Positions 18,954 to 28,811 of a stretch of 64,000 nucleotides of DNA are shown here, in pieces. The notes below the pieces were generated by a model. It made no database searches. It saw only the letters and a list, made by a program, of their open reading frames with translations, and was not told the DNA's origin. Numbering within the stretch: position 1 is the first letter of the stretch; every line of letters begins with the position of its first letter. This stretch comes from an uncultured Lachnospiraceae bacterium (lineage in GTDB: Bacteria; Bacillota; Clostridia; Lachnospirales; Lachnospiraceae), in NCBI GenBank assembly GCA_947245585.1, contig CAMXPV010000002.1, forward strand, positions 99,083-163,082. Reading direction: 5' to 3'. Position numbers and translations under genes: made by a program.

Positions 18954-19424
18954 TCAAAGGGAGTCGTCAAGCAAATCTGTACCGTCCGCCGCCGTGGTAG
19001 CCAACTTGTCACACCGTTCGTTTTCCGGATGCCCGTCGTGCCCCTTCACCCACTGGAAGGTGACCCGGTGCGGTTCCATCGCGCGAAGCAGACGTTCCCA
19101 TAAATCCACATTCTTAACCGGCTTGTTCCCGGCTGTCTTCCAACCCTTTTTCAACCATCCGTCAATCCATTTCTGATTAAAGGCATCCGTCACATATTTG
19201 GAATCGGAAATAAGCAAAACTTCGCAGGATTTTGTGAGCGCCTCCAATCCCACAATCGCCGCCATCAGTTCCATACGGTTGTTGGTGGTCTTCTTATAAC
19301 CTGCCGAATACTCCCGTTCATGTAAAGTACCTCTGCTGTCAATATATTGCACAACAGCGCCATAGCCGCCCGGCCCTTCCGGGTTGCCGCGTGCCGCCCC
19401 GTCCGTATAGATTGTGACTTTCAT
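18954..19424 (-). CDS. rnhA: Ribonuclease HI
   Basis: A 156-residue RNase HI. The metal-binding residues appear in order: Asp in [16 protein letters not shown] start, Glu in [10 protein letters not shown], Asp in [13 protein letters not shown] and the final Asp in [12 protein letters not shown]; a basic handle ([18 protein letters not shown]) is present. It cuts the RNA strand of RNA-DNA hybrids (R-loops, primers). The ATG at 19424 follows GGGAGGAAT and sits just inside the end of the MutS-like gene, so it is co-transcribed and co-translated with it. Confidence 0.94.
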   Translation of the reverse strand: MKVTIYTDGAARGNPEGPGGYGAVVQYIDSRGTLHEREYSAGYKKTTNNRMELMAAIVGLEALTKSCEVLLISDSKYVTDAFNQKWIDGWLKKGWKTAGNKPVKNVDLWERLLRAMEPHRVTFQWVKGHDGHPENERCDKLATTAADGTDLLDDSL

Positions 19425-19428
19425 CGTT

Positions 19429-21117
19429 TTATTCCTCCCACTGTCCGCTCTCCAGGAACCGCTCCGCCATGGCTTCCGCCTCCATGACAATTTTTTCCTC
19501 ATATCCAAGCATCTTAAGCAGCGCGATCGCATTTCGGGAAACTGCCGGTCCCTCTAACAATTTGTACGGAAAGAAAATATCGTTCCCCTCAATTCTCTCC
19601 TCAAAGTGATAGTTGTCGTAATCCCTCTCCAAAAGTCTGGTGAGCTCCACATCATGGGTGGCCGCAAAACACAGGATTCGCTGTGCCGCCAACATTTTCA
19701 TAATCTGGGTGGAAGCCGCGATCCGCTCCACCGTATTGGTTCCCCGAAGCACCTCGTCCACAAAACAGAGTACAGGAAAACCCTGTCTTTTTACCTGATC
19801 CAAAATTCGTTTGATGGACTTAATTTCTACCATATAATAACTATCACCGCCCGCCGGGTCATCCCGCAGGGACATGGACGAATAGATGCGGAAAAACGGT
19901 GCCTCATAATAGGATGCCGGACAGGTATGAATGGTCTGGGAAAGCAGCGCCGCCGTGGCTGCCGCTCTCAAAAAAGTAGATTTTCCGGACGCATTTGATC
20001 CGGTCAGAAGCACACCCTTTCTAACAGTCAGCGAATTTTTGACAGGCTCTTTCAGGAAGGGATGGTACAGCTCTTCCACCTTAAAAACCAGTTCCGCCGC
20101 TTCCTCATAATGCAGATTTGGCACACAGTATGCCTCCCCAAGCCTTGTACGATACTCGCCCGAGACTACCGCCGTTTCTATCCGCCCTAAGATCGTGATC
20201 ATTTCGTCAATCTCACCCATATGTCCCCGGACTGCCGCCAATGCCCTGTTAAATTGGATCAGATCAAAATAAAAAAGCATCCGCAGATAATCCAATACGA
20301 CTTCCAACGGATTACCCGTCCCCGCCTCCGCCGAAATAACTAAATAAGAATTTCGCAAAAAAACTTTCATCTTTCGGTAGCACGCCTGCAGCTGCTCCTG
20401 TTCCCCCGAAAGTCCTGCGATGTTCTCCCTTCTCATCTCCTCCACGCAGGAAAGCAGTCCACGGATATAGCGGAAACTGCTGATATACGGTTCTATCTCC
20501 TTATGCTCTTTAAAATAGTCTATCAGATTATGGCACAGCACAAGAAGCAAAAGTACAATTCCTGTCGGCATAGACAGGGCCATCCCTAAAACACAGGCAA
20601 AGATGGCCAAATCCCATAACAGATATTTACCGTTTTTTCTCTCTCCCAGAATATCCAAATGGTCCAGATAATCATAGATCGAATACTTCCGCATCCGCCC
20701 CATCCGATAAAAAACACGCTGTACGCTGTGGCGCTCTTTTTCATGTTCCATGAAAAAACGGATTTGTTCTTCCGTTTTTTCCATCTGCGCCTTATCACGA
20801 ATCGGTGTCCGCAGCCGGTAATACAAATATTCGTCTCCCGCTGCGCTCAGGGAAGTATTCATCTGTTGATACAGCTCGTCCATATGCAGATCATTCCATG
20901 TAATATCATCAATCTGCCCTTCCACCCGGTGCTTCTGATAATACATGCGGATATGATTCATTTCTTCCGGCCCGTACTTGCGCTCACTTTCCCGGCCATA
21001 TCCCTGATACAATTTTTCCAGAGCTCTCTTTTGAAATTTTTTGTGATTGGTATATTCAATTCCCATGAAGAGCACGATCAGAAAAACAATCATGCCCGCA
21101 AAAAACAAAGCGTCCAT
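19429..21117 (-). CDS. Membrane-anchored MutS-like ATPase
   Basis: A 562-residue protein with an N-terminal helix (residues ~3-20, [19 protein letters not shown]) and further hydrophobic segments at about 165-200, then a MutS core/lever region and a C-terminal MutS ATPase domain: Walker [15 protein letters not shown], an Asp/Ser signature around [15 protein letters not shown], Walker [15 protein letters not shown], and an ATHDVEL His switch. It lacks the MutS mismatch-recognition domain I, so it is not canonical MutS. It belongs to the MutS-related ATPases often annotated as mismatch repair by homology only. The start lies 2 bases past the mtaD stop and its ribosome site is weak, suggesting coupling. 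rnhA follows. Confidence 0.85.
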   Translation of the reverse strand: MDALFFAGMIVFLIVLFMGIEYTNHKKFQKRALEKLYQGYGRESERKYGPEEMNHIRMYYQKHRVEGQIDDITWNDLHMDELYQQMNTSLSAAGDEYLYYRLRTPIRDKAQMEKTEEQIRFFMEHEKERHSVQRVFYRMGRMRKYSIYDYLDHLDILGERKNGKYLLWDLAIFACVLGMALSMPTGIVLLLLVLCHNLIDYFKEHKEIEPYISSFRYIRGLLSCVEEMRRENIAGLSGEQEQLQACYRKMKVFLRNSYLVISAEAGTGNPLEVVLDYLRMLFYFDLIQFNRALAAVRGHMGEIDEMITILGRIETAVVSGEYRTRLGEAYCVPNLHYEEAAELVFKVEELYHPFLKEPVKNSLTVRKGVLLTGSNASGKSTFLRAAATAALLSQTIHTCPASYYEAPFFRIYSSMSLRDDPAGGDSYYMVEIKSIKRILDQVKRQGFPVLCFVDEVLRGTNTVERIAASTQIMKMLAAQRILCFAATHDVELTRLLERDYDNYHFEERIEGNDIFFPYKLLEGPAVSRNAIALLKMLGYEEKIVMEAEAMAERFLESGQWEE

Positions 21118-21119
21118 TC

Positions 21120-22424
21120 TCAGCCGAGATTCGTTACAATCTCATTTGCCTTTCTGTAGATTTCTTCCACATCATACGCTTTTGTAAACTGCCCGTTCTC
21201 ATATAAAATCTTTCCCCGAATCATAGTCATCTTTACATTTTGTTTGCTGCCGCTGTAGACCAGATTCTTTGGAATATTATTGATGGGCTGCATGTTGGGT
21301 TGGTGCAGATCGATCATGATAACATCCGCCTGCTTGCCCTCTGCCAGCACATCTGCCTCAGACAGATTCATGGCCTTCGCCCCGTTCACCGTGGCCATTT
21401 TCAAAACCTCCAAAGCATCCACCGCCGCCGCATCCTGCTCCTTCAACTTGGCAAGCCCTGTCACCAAGAACATTTCTCGAAACATATCGAGGCAATTATT
21501 ACTGGCCGGACCATCTGTGCCGATGGCCACATTGATTCCCCGCTTCAAATACTCCGAAATCGGCGCAACGCCGCTGGCAAGTTTCATGTTGGAAGCCGGA
21601 TTTGTCACTGCTGTCAGGTTTTTTCTCTGCATGATTTCAAAATCTCTCTCATCCATCCAGACACAGTGATAACCGCCGCCGCCATAATCGAACATGCCCA
21701 TGGAATCCAAAAGCTGCAGCGGCGTTACCCCGTAACGCTCCTTACACCCCTCCACCTCCGTCCTGGTCTCGCTGAGATGTCCGAATACCGGTGCCTTATA
21801 TTTGTGCGCCATAGCCGCCACCCGCTCCAAAAGCTCTCTGGAACAGGTGTACTCCGCATGAAATCCGATGAAATAGGAATGCAGCGGATCATAATGATTT
21901 AAGGTGTGATACCGCTCCTCCATCAGCGCAAGCATTCCCTCAAAATCTTCCTGCGCGCTGGTCGTATTGACCTGCACACACCGCATTCCCATCTCCACAC
22001 ATGCCTTCGCCGTGGTTTCCGGTGTCAGGTACATATCAAAAATAGTGGTGATCCCGCTAGTCAGATACTCCAGAACCGCCAACTTCGTAAGATGGTAAAT
22101 CATTTCCCCGTTAAGCTTTTCCTCCATCGGAAATACCCGATTGTACAACCATTCGGAAAGTGGCAGATCATCCGCCTTGGAGCGCAAAAACGTCATAGCA
22201 GAGTGCGTATGCGCGTTCTTAAATCCAGGCATAAGAAGATTCCCCTCACAATCAATTTCCCGGTCCCAAAGGATACTCTCGATCGAAAGCGACTGGCAGA
22301 CCGCCGCCACATCGCCCCCTTCTCCTACATAGAGGATCTTGTCATCCTGAACCCAGAGCTCACCCTCCATGATATCTGTCGTCTCCATGGTCAAGATTTT
22401 CGCATTGTAAAATCTATAATTCAT
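21120..22424 (-). CDS. mtaD: 5-methylthioadenosine / S-adenosylhomocysteine deaminase-type amidohydrolase
   Basis: About 434 residues. Amidohydrolase metal site: PGFKNAHTHSAM (HxH), GHLSETRTEVEGC, YHCVWM (His) and IGTDGPASNNCLD (Asp), matching the MtaD/SsnA group. It deaminates MTA/SAH (to MTI/SIH) or a related aminopurine nucleoside. The ATG at 22424 has AAGGGAAAC upstream; an earlier in-frame start at 22451 is less likely. It follows the purine-nucleoside phosphorylase by 35 bases, together forming a purine-nucleoside salvage pair. Confidence 0.87.
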   Translation of the reverse strand: MNYRFYNAKILTMETTDIMEGELWVQDDKILYVGEGGDVAAVCQSLSIESILWDREIDCEGNLLMPGFKNAHTHSAMTFLRSKADDLPLSEWLYNRVFPMEEKLNGEMIYHLTKLAVLEYLTSGITTIFDMYLTPETTAKACVEMGMRCVQVNTTSAQEDFEGMLALMEERYHTLNHYDPLHSYFIGFHAEYTCSRELLERVAAMAHKYKAPVFGHLSETRTEVEGCKERYGVTPLQLLDSMGMFDYGGGGYHCVWMDERDFEIMQRKNLTAVTNPASNMKLASGVAPISEYLKRGINVAIGTDGPASNNCLDMFREMFLVTGLAKLKEQDAAAVDALEVLKMATVNGAKAMNLSEADVLAEGKQADVIMIDLHQPNMQPINNIPKNLVYSGSKQNVKMTMIRGKILYENGQFTKAYDVEEIYRKANEIVTNLG

Positions 22425-22459
22425 ATCTGTTTCCCTTTCCTGTACGAACAAACCGCCTT

Positions 22460-23293
22460 TTACAACACTTCCCCAAACTTGGTCACAGATTCCACCAACA
22501 GTTTTTCAAATTTGGGTGCCACCGCATTGGCTGCCTCCTGCACTTCTTCATGGGTCAACGGCGCGCTGTTCATGCCTGCCGCCAGATTGCTGACACAGGA
22601 AACGCCACAGATTTTCATGCCCATATGATTCGCCGCAATGGCCTCCACCACCGTGCTCATACCCACCGCGCTTGCCCCCATCTTATGAAGCATCTGGATT
22701 TCCGCAGGCGACTCAAAGGAAGGCCCTGTCAACTGCGCATAAACGCCCTCAAACAACTCAATATCATTTTCCTTCGCCGTCTTTCTGATGATCTCCTGCA
22801 GATCCTCATCATAGACATGGGACATATCCGGAAATCTTGTCCCAAGCTCTTCCACATTCGGGCCAATCAATGGATTCGGCGCAAACAGGGAAATATGATC
22901 CTGAATCAGCATCAAACTGCCCGCATGAAAAGCCGGATTGATCCCGCCGGAAGCGTTAGTCAAAAAAAGTATCTTCGCGCCCATCATCTTCATCAGGCGG
23001 GTGGGAAGCACCACATCCGTGATGGGATATCCCTCATAATAATGTACGCGCCCCTGCATCAGCACCACAGGGATCTCATTGATATAACCGAAAATAAACT
23101 TTCCCGCATGTCCCGGCACGGTTGATACCGGAAATCCCTCGATCTCGCTGTAGGGAAGCTCCGCCTTCACATCCACGGTTTTTGCAAAGTTGCCAAGCCC
23201 CGAGCCAAGCACTACCGCCACCTTGGGCTCAAAATCAATTTTTGTTTTGTAACAATCGTAGCATTTTAAAAGTTTTTCATATACGGGATTCAT
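22460..23293 (-). CDS. punA: Purine-nucleoside phosphorylase (trimeric type)
   Basis: A 277-residue type I PNP. Key segments are VVLGSGLGNFAK (phosphate loop), FPVSTVPGHAGKF, MQGRVHYYEGY, TNASGGINPAFHAGSLM, GVYAQLTGPSFESPAEI (Glu of the base site) and VGMSTVVEAIAANHMGM, ending in SNLAAG. It cleaves (deoxy)inosine and guanosine with phosphate. The ATG at 23293 is preceded by AAAGGCGG. It heads the PNP-mtaD operon. Confidence 0.93.
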   Translation of the reverse strand: MNPVYEKLLKCYDCYKTKIDFEPKVAVVLGSGLGNFAKTVDVKAELPYSEIEGFPVSTVPGHAGKFIFGYINEIPVVLMQGRVHYYEGYPITDVVLPTRLMKMMGAKILFLTNASGGINPAFHAGSLMLIQDHISLFAPNPLIGPNVEELGTRFPDMSHVYDEDLQEIIRKTAKENDIELFEGVYAQLTGPSFESPAEIQMLHKMGASAVGMSTVVEAIAANHMGMKICGVSCVSNLAAGMNSAPLTHEEVQEAANAVAPKFEKLLVESVTKFGEVL

Positions 23294-23373
23294 GTTGTTA
23301 CCGCCTTTCCACTTGTTTTTCTTTTGCAACTATTATATCATCCCACTTTCTTCTCCGCAATTTAATTATGGAA

Positions 23374-23404
23374 AAGCCGGGAACCTTTCTCAGATTCCCG
23401 GCTT
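23374..23404. terminator. Hairpin terminator upstream of PNP / downstream of spoIVA
   Basis: A perfect 10-bp stem AAGCCGGGAA / TTCCCGGCTT with an 11-base loop lies in the gap between spoIVA and the PNP gene, positioned to end the spoIVA transcript. The minus-strand T-run after it (CTTTTCCATAA) is short. Confidence 0.6.
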
Positions 23405-23423
23405 ACCTCAGCGCACGCTCCCT

Positions 23424-23484
23424 CAGAGGACAATCCGTCCGTTAAATTCATGCGAGCATGATTTACCGTCCGGATTATCCTCTG
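23424..23484. repeat. Long imperfect inverted repeat just after spoIVA
   Basis: CAGAGGACAATCCG (23424-23437) is inverted at 23471-23484 as CGGATTATCCTCTG with one mismatch, with an inner palindrome ATGCGAGCAT. It begins about 10 bases past the spoIVA stop on the minus strand and could be a 3' stabilising hairpin; no strong T-run follows. Confidence 0.5.
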
Positions 23485-23493
23485 GCTGAACTG

Positions 23494-24981
23494 TTATATA
23501 ATAATACACACCATCCCGCCATTGCAGTCATTCACAATCTTCTGCATGGTCTCCTGCAGCTTCACCTGGCTTTCCTCGTTGATCATGGAAATCTTACCTG
23601 TAATGCCATCGTTTACAAGCTGCTCCACGGTCTTTCCAAAGATATTCGTCTCCCAGATTCCCTCCTCGCCTGTATCCGCGTCAGATATAAATTGAATCAG
23701 ATCCCTGGCCTGTTCCTCTGTCCCCACAATGGGCGATATCTCCGTCTCGATACTGGCCTTAATCATGTGAATACTGGGACTCTCCGCTTTAATCTTGACA
23801 CCGAACTTATTGCCCTGCTTAATCAGCTCCGGTTTCTCCAACACGATCTCTTCCCGGTCGGGCATCACCACACCGTAGCCCTTGTAACGCACCGCCTCCA
23901 AAGCGTGCAGTACCTTCACGTACTCCCGCTTCATCTTCGCCATCTCCCGCAGGGTGGCAAGGAGCTGATACTCGCTGCCAATGTTTTCACCCACAAGCTC
24001 GCTCAACATCTCATAATAATAAGCATCGTCCACGTCAAGCACGATCCGCACACTGCCGTCGGACATATTGATGCCGTCTAGCTTGCATTTCTTAATATAT
24101 TCGCTCTCCACAGAAAACCGGTCCGCCGTAATATCACGGATGTGGTTTAACTCCGTCATCAGCTCTTTGAGTTTTGCGATGATGTCCTTCTTCATTTTAT
24201 GATCGCAGGGAAGCATCTCCACCCACTTGGGCATATAAAACTCAATCATAGTGAGCGGAAATTCATAGAGGATATTTTCCATGATGTGATTGATATCCTC
24301 TTTTTTCAGTTGTTCACAGTTGATCGGCATCACCGTAACCTGATACTTCTCACTGATCTCATCCGCCAGGTTCCTCGTCTCCTCCGCGTAAGGTTTCTCG
24401 GAGTTTAAGAGAACAATATAAGGCTTTCCAAGGGCCTGCAGCTCCTTGATCGTCCGCTCTTCCGCCTCCAAAAAGCTCTCCCTTGGCAGTTCCCCGAAGG
24501 AACCGTCGCAGGTTACCACAATGCCGATCGTGGAGTGATCCCGGATCACCTTTCTCGTGCCGATCTCCGCCGCCTTCGTGAACGGAATCTCCTCCATCGA
24601 CCATGGTGTCTTTACCATCCGCTCCTCATCTTTCTCCATATGGCCGCTGGCGCCGTCCACCATATACCCAACGCAGTCGATCAGGCGCACTTTCACATCA
24701 ATGTCCGCACCCAACTTCACATGAGCCGCCTCCTTGGGGATAAACTTCGGCTCCGTCGTGGTGATCGTCTTCCCACCCGCGCTCTGGGGCATCTCATCCT
24801 GCGCCCGCTCCCGCTCATGCTCATCCTCCATATAGGGAAGCACCAATAGATTCATGAATCGCTTAATGAAAGTGGATTTTCCCGTTCTGACCGGTCCCAC
24901 CACGCCCAGATATATTTCTCCTCCCGTCCTGCGCTGTATATCTTTATACAAGTCATATGTACTATTCTGTAATACATCCAT
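23494..24981 (-). CDS. spoIVA: Stage IV sporulation protein A
   Basis: A 495-residue SpoIVA at the usual length. Walker A GPVRTGKST (Lys35), a TRAFAC-type switch region (KTITTTEPKFIP), VRLIDCVGYMVDGASGH (Walker-B-like) and the conserved C-terminal CNGGMVCIII. SpoIVA is the cytoskeletal ATPase that polymerises on the mother-cell face of the forespore and forms the coat basement layer; its presence marks an endospore former. A GGAGGATTTTATT site precedes the ATG. The leader forms a hairpin that buries this ribosome site. Confidence 0.96.
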   Translation of the reverse strand: MDVLQNSTYDLYKDIQRRTGGEIYLGVVGPVRTGKSTFIKRFMNLLVLPYMEDEHERERAQDEMPQSAGGKTITTTEPKFIPKEAAHVKLGADIDVKVRLIDCVGYMVDGASGHMEKDEERMVKTPWSMEEIPFTKAAEIGTRKVIRDHSTIGIVVTCDGSFGELPRESFLEAEERTIKELQALGKPYIVLLNSEKPYAEETRNLADEISEKYQVTVMPINCEQLKKEDINHIMENILYEFPLTMIEFYMPKWVEMLPCDHKMKKDIIAKLKELMTELNHIRDITADRFSVESEYIKKCKLDGINMSDGSVRIVLDVDDAYYYEMLSELVGENIGSEYQLLATLREMAKMKREYVKVLHALEAVRYKGYGVVMPDREEIVLEKPELIKQGNKFGVKIKAESPSIHMIKASIETEISPIVGTEEQARDLIQFISDADTGEEGIWETNIFGKTVEQLVNDGITGKISMINEESQVKLQETMQKIVNDCNGGMVCIII

Positions 24982-24988
24982 AATAAAA

Positions 24989-25026
24989 TCCTCCTGCCTA
25001 TACTGGTAAATGTATATGCAGGAGGA
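24989..25026 (-). promoter_or_regulatory. Hairpin sequestering the spoIVA ribosome binding site
   Basis: TCCTCCTGCCTATAC (24989-25003) pairs with GTATATGCAGGAGGA (25012-25026) over 14 of 15 positions with an 8-base loop. The left arm is the complement of the spoIVA Shine-Dalgarno (GCAGGAGGA on the minus strand), so the ribosome site is in the stem. The outer arm can instead fold on itself (CAGGA / TCCTG, 25019-25032), which would free the site. The transcription start is not known. Confidence 0.5.
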
Positions 25027-25066
25027 CTCCTGTCTATGCGGCTCTATTAAAAAGTTTCCGGCAAAT

Positions 25067-26140
25067 TTATTCCACCAATTTGTGAAAAATAATACAGTTT
25101 GGCTGTTCCACCTTGATCTCCTTGCCGTTCATTACAAGAAGCCCGTTCTTTAAATCCACCGTAAAGAAAGTCATGGTGTCCGATTCGTGGTTTAAGGAAA
25201 CGAGATGCCTGTTATCAGGAAACAGATTTGCGTCCTTGGGATAATCCCCGCTGATCGGGAGACATAAAATCTTGGACAGCATCCCCGTCTTCTGATCGAC
25301 TTTATAGACCGTCGCGCTGTTATCCCCGGCATTGGAACTTACTACATATTTAAAGTCTTCCGAAATATTGAGCGCACTGGCTGCGGAACCGCCCGCATGA
25401 TAGTCGTTTAAGGTGGAGATCGTCTGAATCTTCTCAAACTCCGGAATACCGTTTTTCTCCTCGTACGTGTAGACATCTATATAATTTTTCAACTCATGGA
25501 CAATGTAGAGAAAATGGCCGTCCTTTGAAAACTTCAAATGGCGGGGGGCAGACTCCTGCTCGCTGCGGATCATATCAATGGGCTTTAACGTCCCCCTCTC
25601 GTGATCCACCCGGTACACATTCACATGATCCAGTCCCAGATCGGCGGCGCATAAGTAATGATTGTCTCTTGTCATCTTCACACAATTCACATGGGGCCTG
25701 AAATTCCGCTCCGCAATGCTGCCCAGTCCTTTGTGGTAAACTTCATCTGTAATCTCACCGATCCCGCCGTCCCCACGCAGACGCAGCACCGTAATCTTCC
25801 CGTCGTGATAACCGCCCACAAAAAGCAGCTTATCCTCGTAGTCCGTGGACAGATAACAGCCTCTCATGCCGTTAATCGATCCCTCGTTTATCACTTCCAG
25901 ATCGCCGCCCGGCAGTATCTTATAAGCCTCCACGCCGAAATCCGTGATGGAATAGAGATATTTTTCATTGTGGGAGATCGTGATATAGGAAGAATTCGTA
26001 ATCTCCACCTGATTTTTCTCCGTCATCCTGCCATGCTTCATATCCACATCATAGATTTTGATACCGTAATTATCTTCTTTCGCCGTCGTGTAAGTGGACA
26101 CATACGCCACATATTTATCCTGACCCATCGCTTCAATCAC
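25067..26140 (-). CDS. Lactonase-family seven-bladed beta-propeller protein
   Basis: A 357-residue protein of the YkgB/6-phosphogluconolactonase (lactonase) propeller family. Repeated blade motifs are visible: YVAYVSTYT..., YITISHNEKYLYSITD, CVKMTRDNHYLCAADLGLDHVNVY, HLKFSKDGHFLYIVHELKN, ASALNISEDFKYVVSSNAGDNS, and ANLFPDNRHLVSLNHESDTM. Proteins of this family hydrolyse 6-phosphogluconolactone or serve as scaffolds. It is monocistronic, divergent from the pot operon regulator. A GTG at 26140 follows AAAGGGAAAGGG; an ATG four codons in is possible. Confidence 0.8.
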   Translation of the reverse strand: MIEAMGQDKYVAYVSTYTTAKEDNYGIKIYDVDMKHGRMTEKNQVEITNSSYITISHNEKYLYSITDFGVEAYKILPGGDLEVINEGSINGMRGCYLSTDYEDKLLFVGGYHDGKITVLRLRGDGGIGEITDEVYHKGLGSIAERNFRPHVNCVKMTRDNHYLCAADLGLDHVNVYRVDHERGTLKPIDMIRSEQESAPRHLKFSKDGHFLYIVHELKNYIDVYTYEEKNGIPEFEKIQTISTLNDYHAGGSAASALNISEDFKYVVSSNAGDNSATVYKVDQKTGMLSKILCLPISGDYPKDANLFPDNRHLVSLNHESDTMTFFTVDLKNGLLVMNGKEIKVEQPNCIIFHKLVE

Positions 26141-26235
26141 GCCCTTTCCCTTTGCTCTGAATAGCTATACATATTTTAGCATATTATTCCACTCTTGTTA
26201 ATCCTTAAATTCTGATATTATTTTACATTTTCCCA

Positions 26236-26263
26236 TTGACATCAATCGCCGTTCTTGTATAAT
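26236..26263 (+). promoter_or_regulatory. Consensus sigma-A promoter for the XRE-cupin / potABCD operon
   Basis: TTGACA (26236-26241), a 16-base spacer and TATAAT (26258-26263), both perfect consensus, lie about 75 bases upstream of the regulator's ATG and face the plus strand. Confidence 0.8.
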
Positions 26264-26277
26264 GGAATGCAGTGTAC

Positions 26278-26314
26278 GTTTAGTTTTAGTAAACTTTTAG
26301 TTTATTTTTACTGA
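26278..26314. promoter_or_regulatory. Repeat cluster downstream of the pot promoter, possible operator
   Basis: Overlapping direct and inverted copies of GTTTA/TAGTAAAC-like words (GTTTAG, AGTAAAC, AGTTTA, TTTACT) occupy the untranslated leader just past the -10 box. The position suits an autoregulatory binding site for the XRE-cupin protein encoded next. Confidence 0.45.
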
Positions 26315-26337
26315 CTTTTTTGTGGAATGGGGGACTT

Positions 26338-26898
26338 ATGGATAACACATCCGCCCGGGTAGATCTGGGCAACAAGCTAAAAGAACTGCGCAATAAAACA
26401 GGGTTGACACAGGAGGAATTGGCTGACCGCTGCGAACTATCCAAGGGATTCATCAGCCAGTTGGAAAACGATCTGACTTCACCCTCCATCGCCACATTGA
26501 TGGATATTTTGCAATGTCTCGGCACCAACCTGAAAGAGTTTTTTCGTGACGCGGATGATGAGCAAATTGTCTTTGGCAAAGAAGATTTCTTTGAAAAAGT
26601 AGATGCCGAACTACATAATAAGGTAGAGTGGATCATTCCAAATGCTCAGAAAAATAAGATGGAGCCCATTCGCGTCACATTGGAAAAAGACGGTTCCACC
26701 TATCCGGACCTCCCCCACGAAGGGGAAGAATTCGGCTATGTGCTGTCCGGCTCCATCACAATTGTGATTGGCAGCCGATCAGTCAAAGCAGCCAAAGGGG
26801 AAGCTTTTTATTTCACACCGGACTCAGAACACTATATCCGTGCAAACGGAAAAAGCGGTGCCGTATTTCTATGGGTCAGCACCCCGCCAAATTTCTAA
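26338..26898 (+). CDS. XRE-cupin regulator of polyamine transport (PuuR-like)
   Basis: A 186-residue regulator: N-terminal XRE helix-turn-helix ([17 protein letters not shown] and [17 protein letters not shown], about residues 10-65) and C-terminal cupin_2 domain (about 110-182; [29 protein letters not shown]). XRE-cupin proteins such as PuuR sense small ligands, and adjacent potABCD points to putrescine/spermidine. The ATG at 26338 is preceded by GGGGG; a TTG at 26320 would give a longer form. It is the first gene of the pot operon, so it likely regulates itself and the transporter. Confidence 0.88.
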   Translation: MDNTSARVDLGNKLKELRNKTGLTQEELADRCELSKGFISQLENDLTSPSIATLMDILQCLGTNLKEFFRDADDEQIVFGKEDFFEKVDAELHNKVEWIIPNAQKNKMEPIRVTLEKDGSTYPDLPHEGEEFGYVLSGSITIVIGSRSVKAAKGEAFYFTPDSEHYIRANGKSGAVFLWVSTPPNF

Positions 26899-26929
26899 CA
26901 AATTAAGTAAAATTGGAGGACTCCTTCTC

Positions 26930-28003
26930 GTGAACAAAGAACTGATTCAACTGATTGATATATCGAAATCCTTTGATGGGCAGATGGTTCTGGATGAATT
27001 AAACTTAAACATCCATGAAAACGAATTTGTCACCCTGTTAGGACCCAGTGGCTGCGGCAAAACGACTACACTGCGCATTCTCGGAGGTTTTACCAATCCG
27101 GACAAGGGACGTGTTGTCTTTGACGGACAGGATATCACGAACATTCCGCCCAACAAAAGACAATTGAATACGGTCTTTCAAAAGTATGCACTCTTTACTC
27201 ATATGACCATCGCCGAGAACATCGCCTTTGGCTTAAAAATAAAGAAAAAATCAAAAAGTTACATAGATGACAAAATCCGTTATGCGCTGAAATTGGTCAA
27301 TCTGGAGGGCTATGAAAACCGTATGCCCGACTCCCTAAGCGGCGGGCAGCAGCAGCGTATCGCTATCGCCCGCGCCATCGTCAACGAGCCCAAGGTGCTC
27401 CTTTTAGACGAGCCGCTAGGTGCCCTTGACCTAAAACTGCGACAGGAGATGCAGTACGAACTGATCCGCATGAAAAATGAACTGGGCATTACCTTTGTCT
27501 ACGTCACCCACGATCAGGAGGAGGCCCTCACCATGTCAGATACGGTGGTGGTCATGAATCAGGGCTATATCCAACAGATCGGAAGCCCCGAATCTATCTA
27601 CAATGAACCGGAAAACGCGTTTGTGGCGGACTTTATCGGAGACAGCAATATCATCCCCGCCACCATGATTGAAGATAAATTGGTCAATATTCTCGGCACC
27701 CGCTTTGCCTGCGTGGATACCGGATTTGGATGCAACCGCCCCGTGGACGTTGTTATCCGCCCGGAGGACGTGATTCTGGTAGAGCCATCGGAAGGTATGA
27801 TTCAAGGTGTGGTGACCCATCTGATTTTTAAAGGTGTCCACTATGAGATGGAGGTACAGGCCTGCGGTTTTGAATGGTTGGTACAATCCACTACCCTCTT
27901 CCCTGTAGGAAAAGAAGTGGGTATTCAGGTAGACCCTTTCAATATCCAGATTATGAACAAACCAGAATCTGAGGACGAGGAGGCGGTAACTCTTGACATC
28001 TAA
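26930..28003 (+). CDS. potA: Spermidine/putrescine ABC transporter ATP-binding protein
   Basis: About 357 residues. Walker [14 protein letters not shown]-loop [11 protein letters not shown] signature [15 protein letters not shown], Walker [13 protein letters not shown], switch VTHDQEEAL, and a C-terminal TOBE-like regulatory domain (VIRPEDVIL). It energises import with PotB/PotC. It starts at GTG 26930, 10 bases after a GGAGG; the earlier frame only overlaps the regulator. Its end overlaps the start of potB. Confidence 0.94.
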   Translation: MNKELIQLIDISKSFDGQMVLDELNLNIHENEFVTLLGPSGCGKTTTLRILGGFTNPDKGRVVFDGQDITNIPPNKRQLNTVFQKYALFTHMTIAENIAFGLKIKKKSKSYIDDKIRYALKLVNLEGYENRMPDSLSGGQQQRIAIARAIVNEPKVLLLDEPLGALDLKLRQEMQYELIRMKNELGITFVYVTHDQEEALTMSDTVVVMNQGYIQQIGSPESIYNEPENAFVADFIGDSNIIPATMIEDKLVNILGTRFACVDTGFGCNRPVDVVIRPEDVILVEPSEGMIQGVVTHLIFKGVHYEMEVQACGFEWLVQSTTLFPVGKEVGIQVDPFNIQIMNKPESEDEEAVTLDI

Positions 28004-28811
28004 AAGCAAATGGCTGTCAGCTCCCTATCTGCTCTGGTCCGCCGTATTTATCATTATCCCTCTGGGCATGGTGTTTTTCTACGGCCTGACAGACAAGACA
28101 GGCGCTTTCACACTGGACAATATCCTTGCCATCACCACGGCCGGACATGCAAAATCGCTCCGCCTTGCTCTCCTGCTATCACTGGCAAGCACCATCGTCT
28201 GCTTCCTTCTTGCTTATCCGTTGGCGATGATCCTTGCCAACATGAAGGTAAAGCGGCACAACTTCATTATCTTGATCTTTATTCTGCCCATGTGGATGAA
28301 CTTCCTTCTCCGCACATTGGCATGGCAGACGCTGCTTGAAAAGAACGGAGTGATTAACCACGTTCTCTCCTTCTTTCATCTGCCCGCCTTAAAGATCATC
28401 AACACACCGGCAGCAATCATTCTCGGCATGGTATACAACTTCCTGCCCTTTATGATCCTGCCCCTGTACAATGCTCTGGCAAAGATTGACACAAATGTGA
28501 TCAACGCCGCCCATGATCTGGGCGCGAATCATTTTTATACGTTTATCCGCATTATACTGCCGCTTTCCATTCCCGGCATAATCAGCGGCATTACCATGGT
28601 GTTTATTCCGGCGCTCACCACCTTTGTGATCAGCTCCCTTCTTGGCGGCGGCAAGCTCCTTCTGATCGGCGACGTGATTGAGCAGGAGTTTACGCGGATA
28701 TCCAATTGGCATCTGGGCAGCGGCCTGTCCATGGTATTGATGATTTTTATTTTGATTAATATGGTTTTATCCTCTATTTTCGATAAAGAAGGGGAGGGCT
28801 CCATGCTATGA
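27993..28811 (+). CDS. potB: Spermidine/putrescine ABC transporter permease
   Basis: A 272-residue permease with six predicted membrane helices and the EAA-type loop ([20 protein letters not shown]). The start is a TTG at 27993 inside the end of potA, preceded by GAGGAGGCGG, which supports coupled translation. It pairs with PotC to form the channel. Confidence 0.92.
   Translation: MTSKSKWLSAPYLLWSAVFIIIPLGMVFFYGLTDKTGAFTLDNILAITTAGHAKSLRLALLLSLASTIVCFLLAYPLAMILANMKVKRHNFIILIFILPMWMNFLLRTLAWQTLLEKNGVINHVLSFFHLPALKIINTPAAIILGMVYNFLPFMILPLYNALAKIDTNVINAAHDLGANHFYTFIRIILPLSIPGIISGITMVFIPALTTFVISSLLGGGKLLLIGDVIEQEFTRISNWHLGSGLSMVLMIFILINMVLSSIFDKEGEGSML

Noticed and set aside
23458..24081. Long plus-strand open frame opposite spoIVA
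   Set aside because: Shadow of spoIVA; composition rich in His/Leu/Arg typical of antisense frames and no ribosome site.
25030..25066. Possible sigma-E promoter for spoIVA (GCATAGACA as -10)
   Set aside because: No matching -35 at the right distance; too weak to report.
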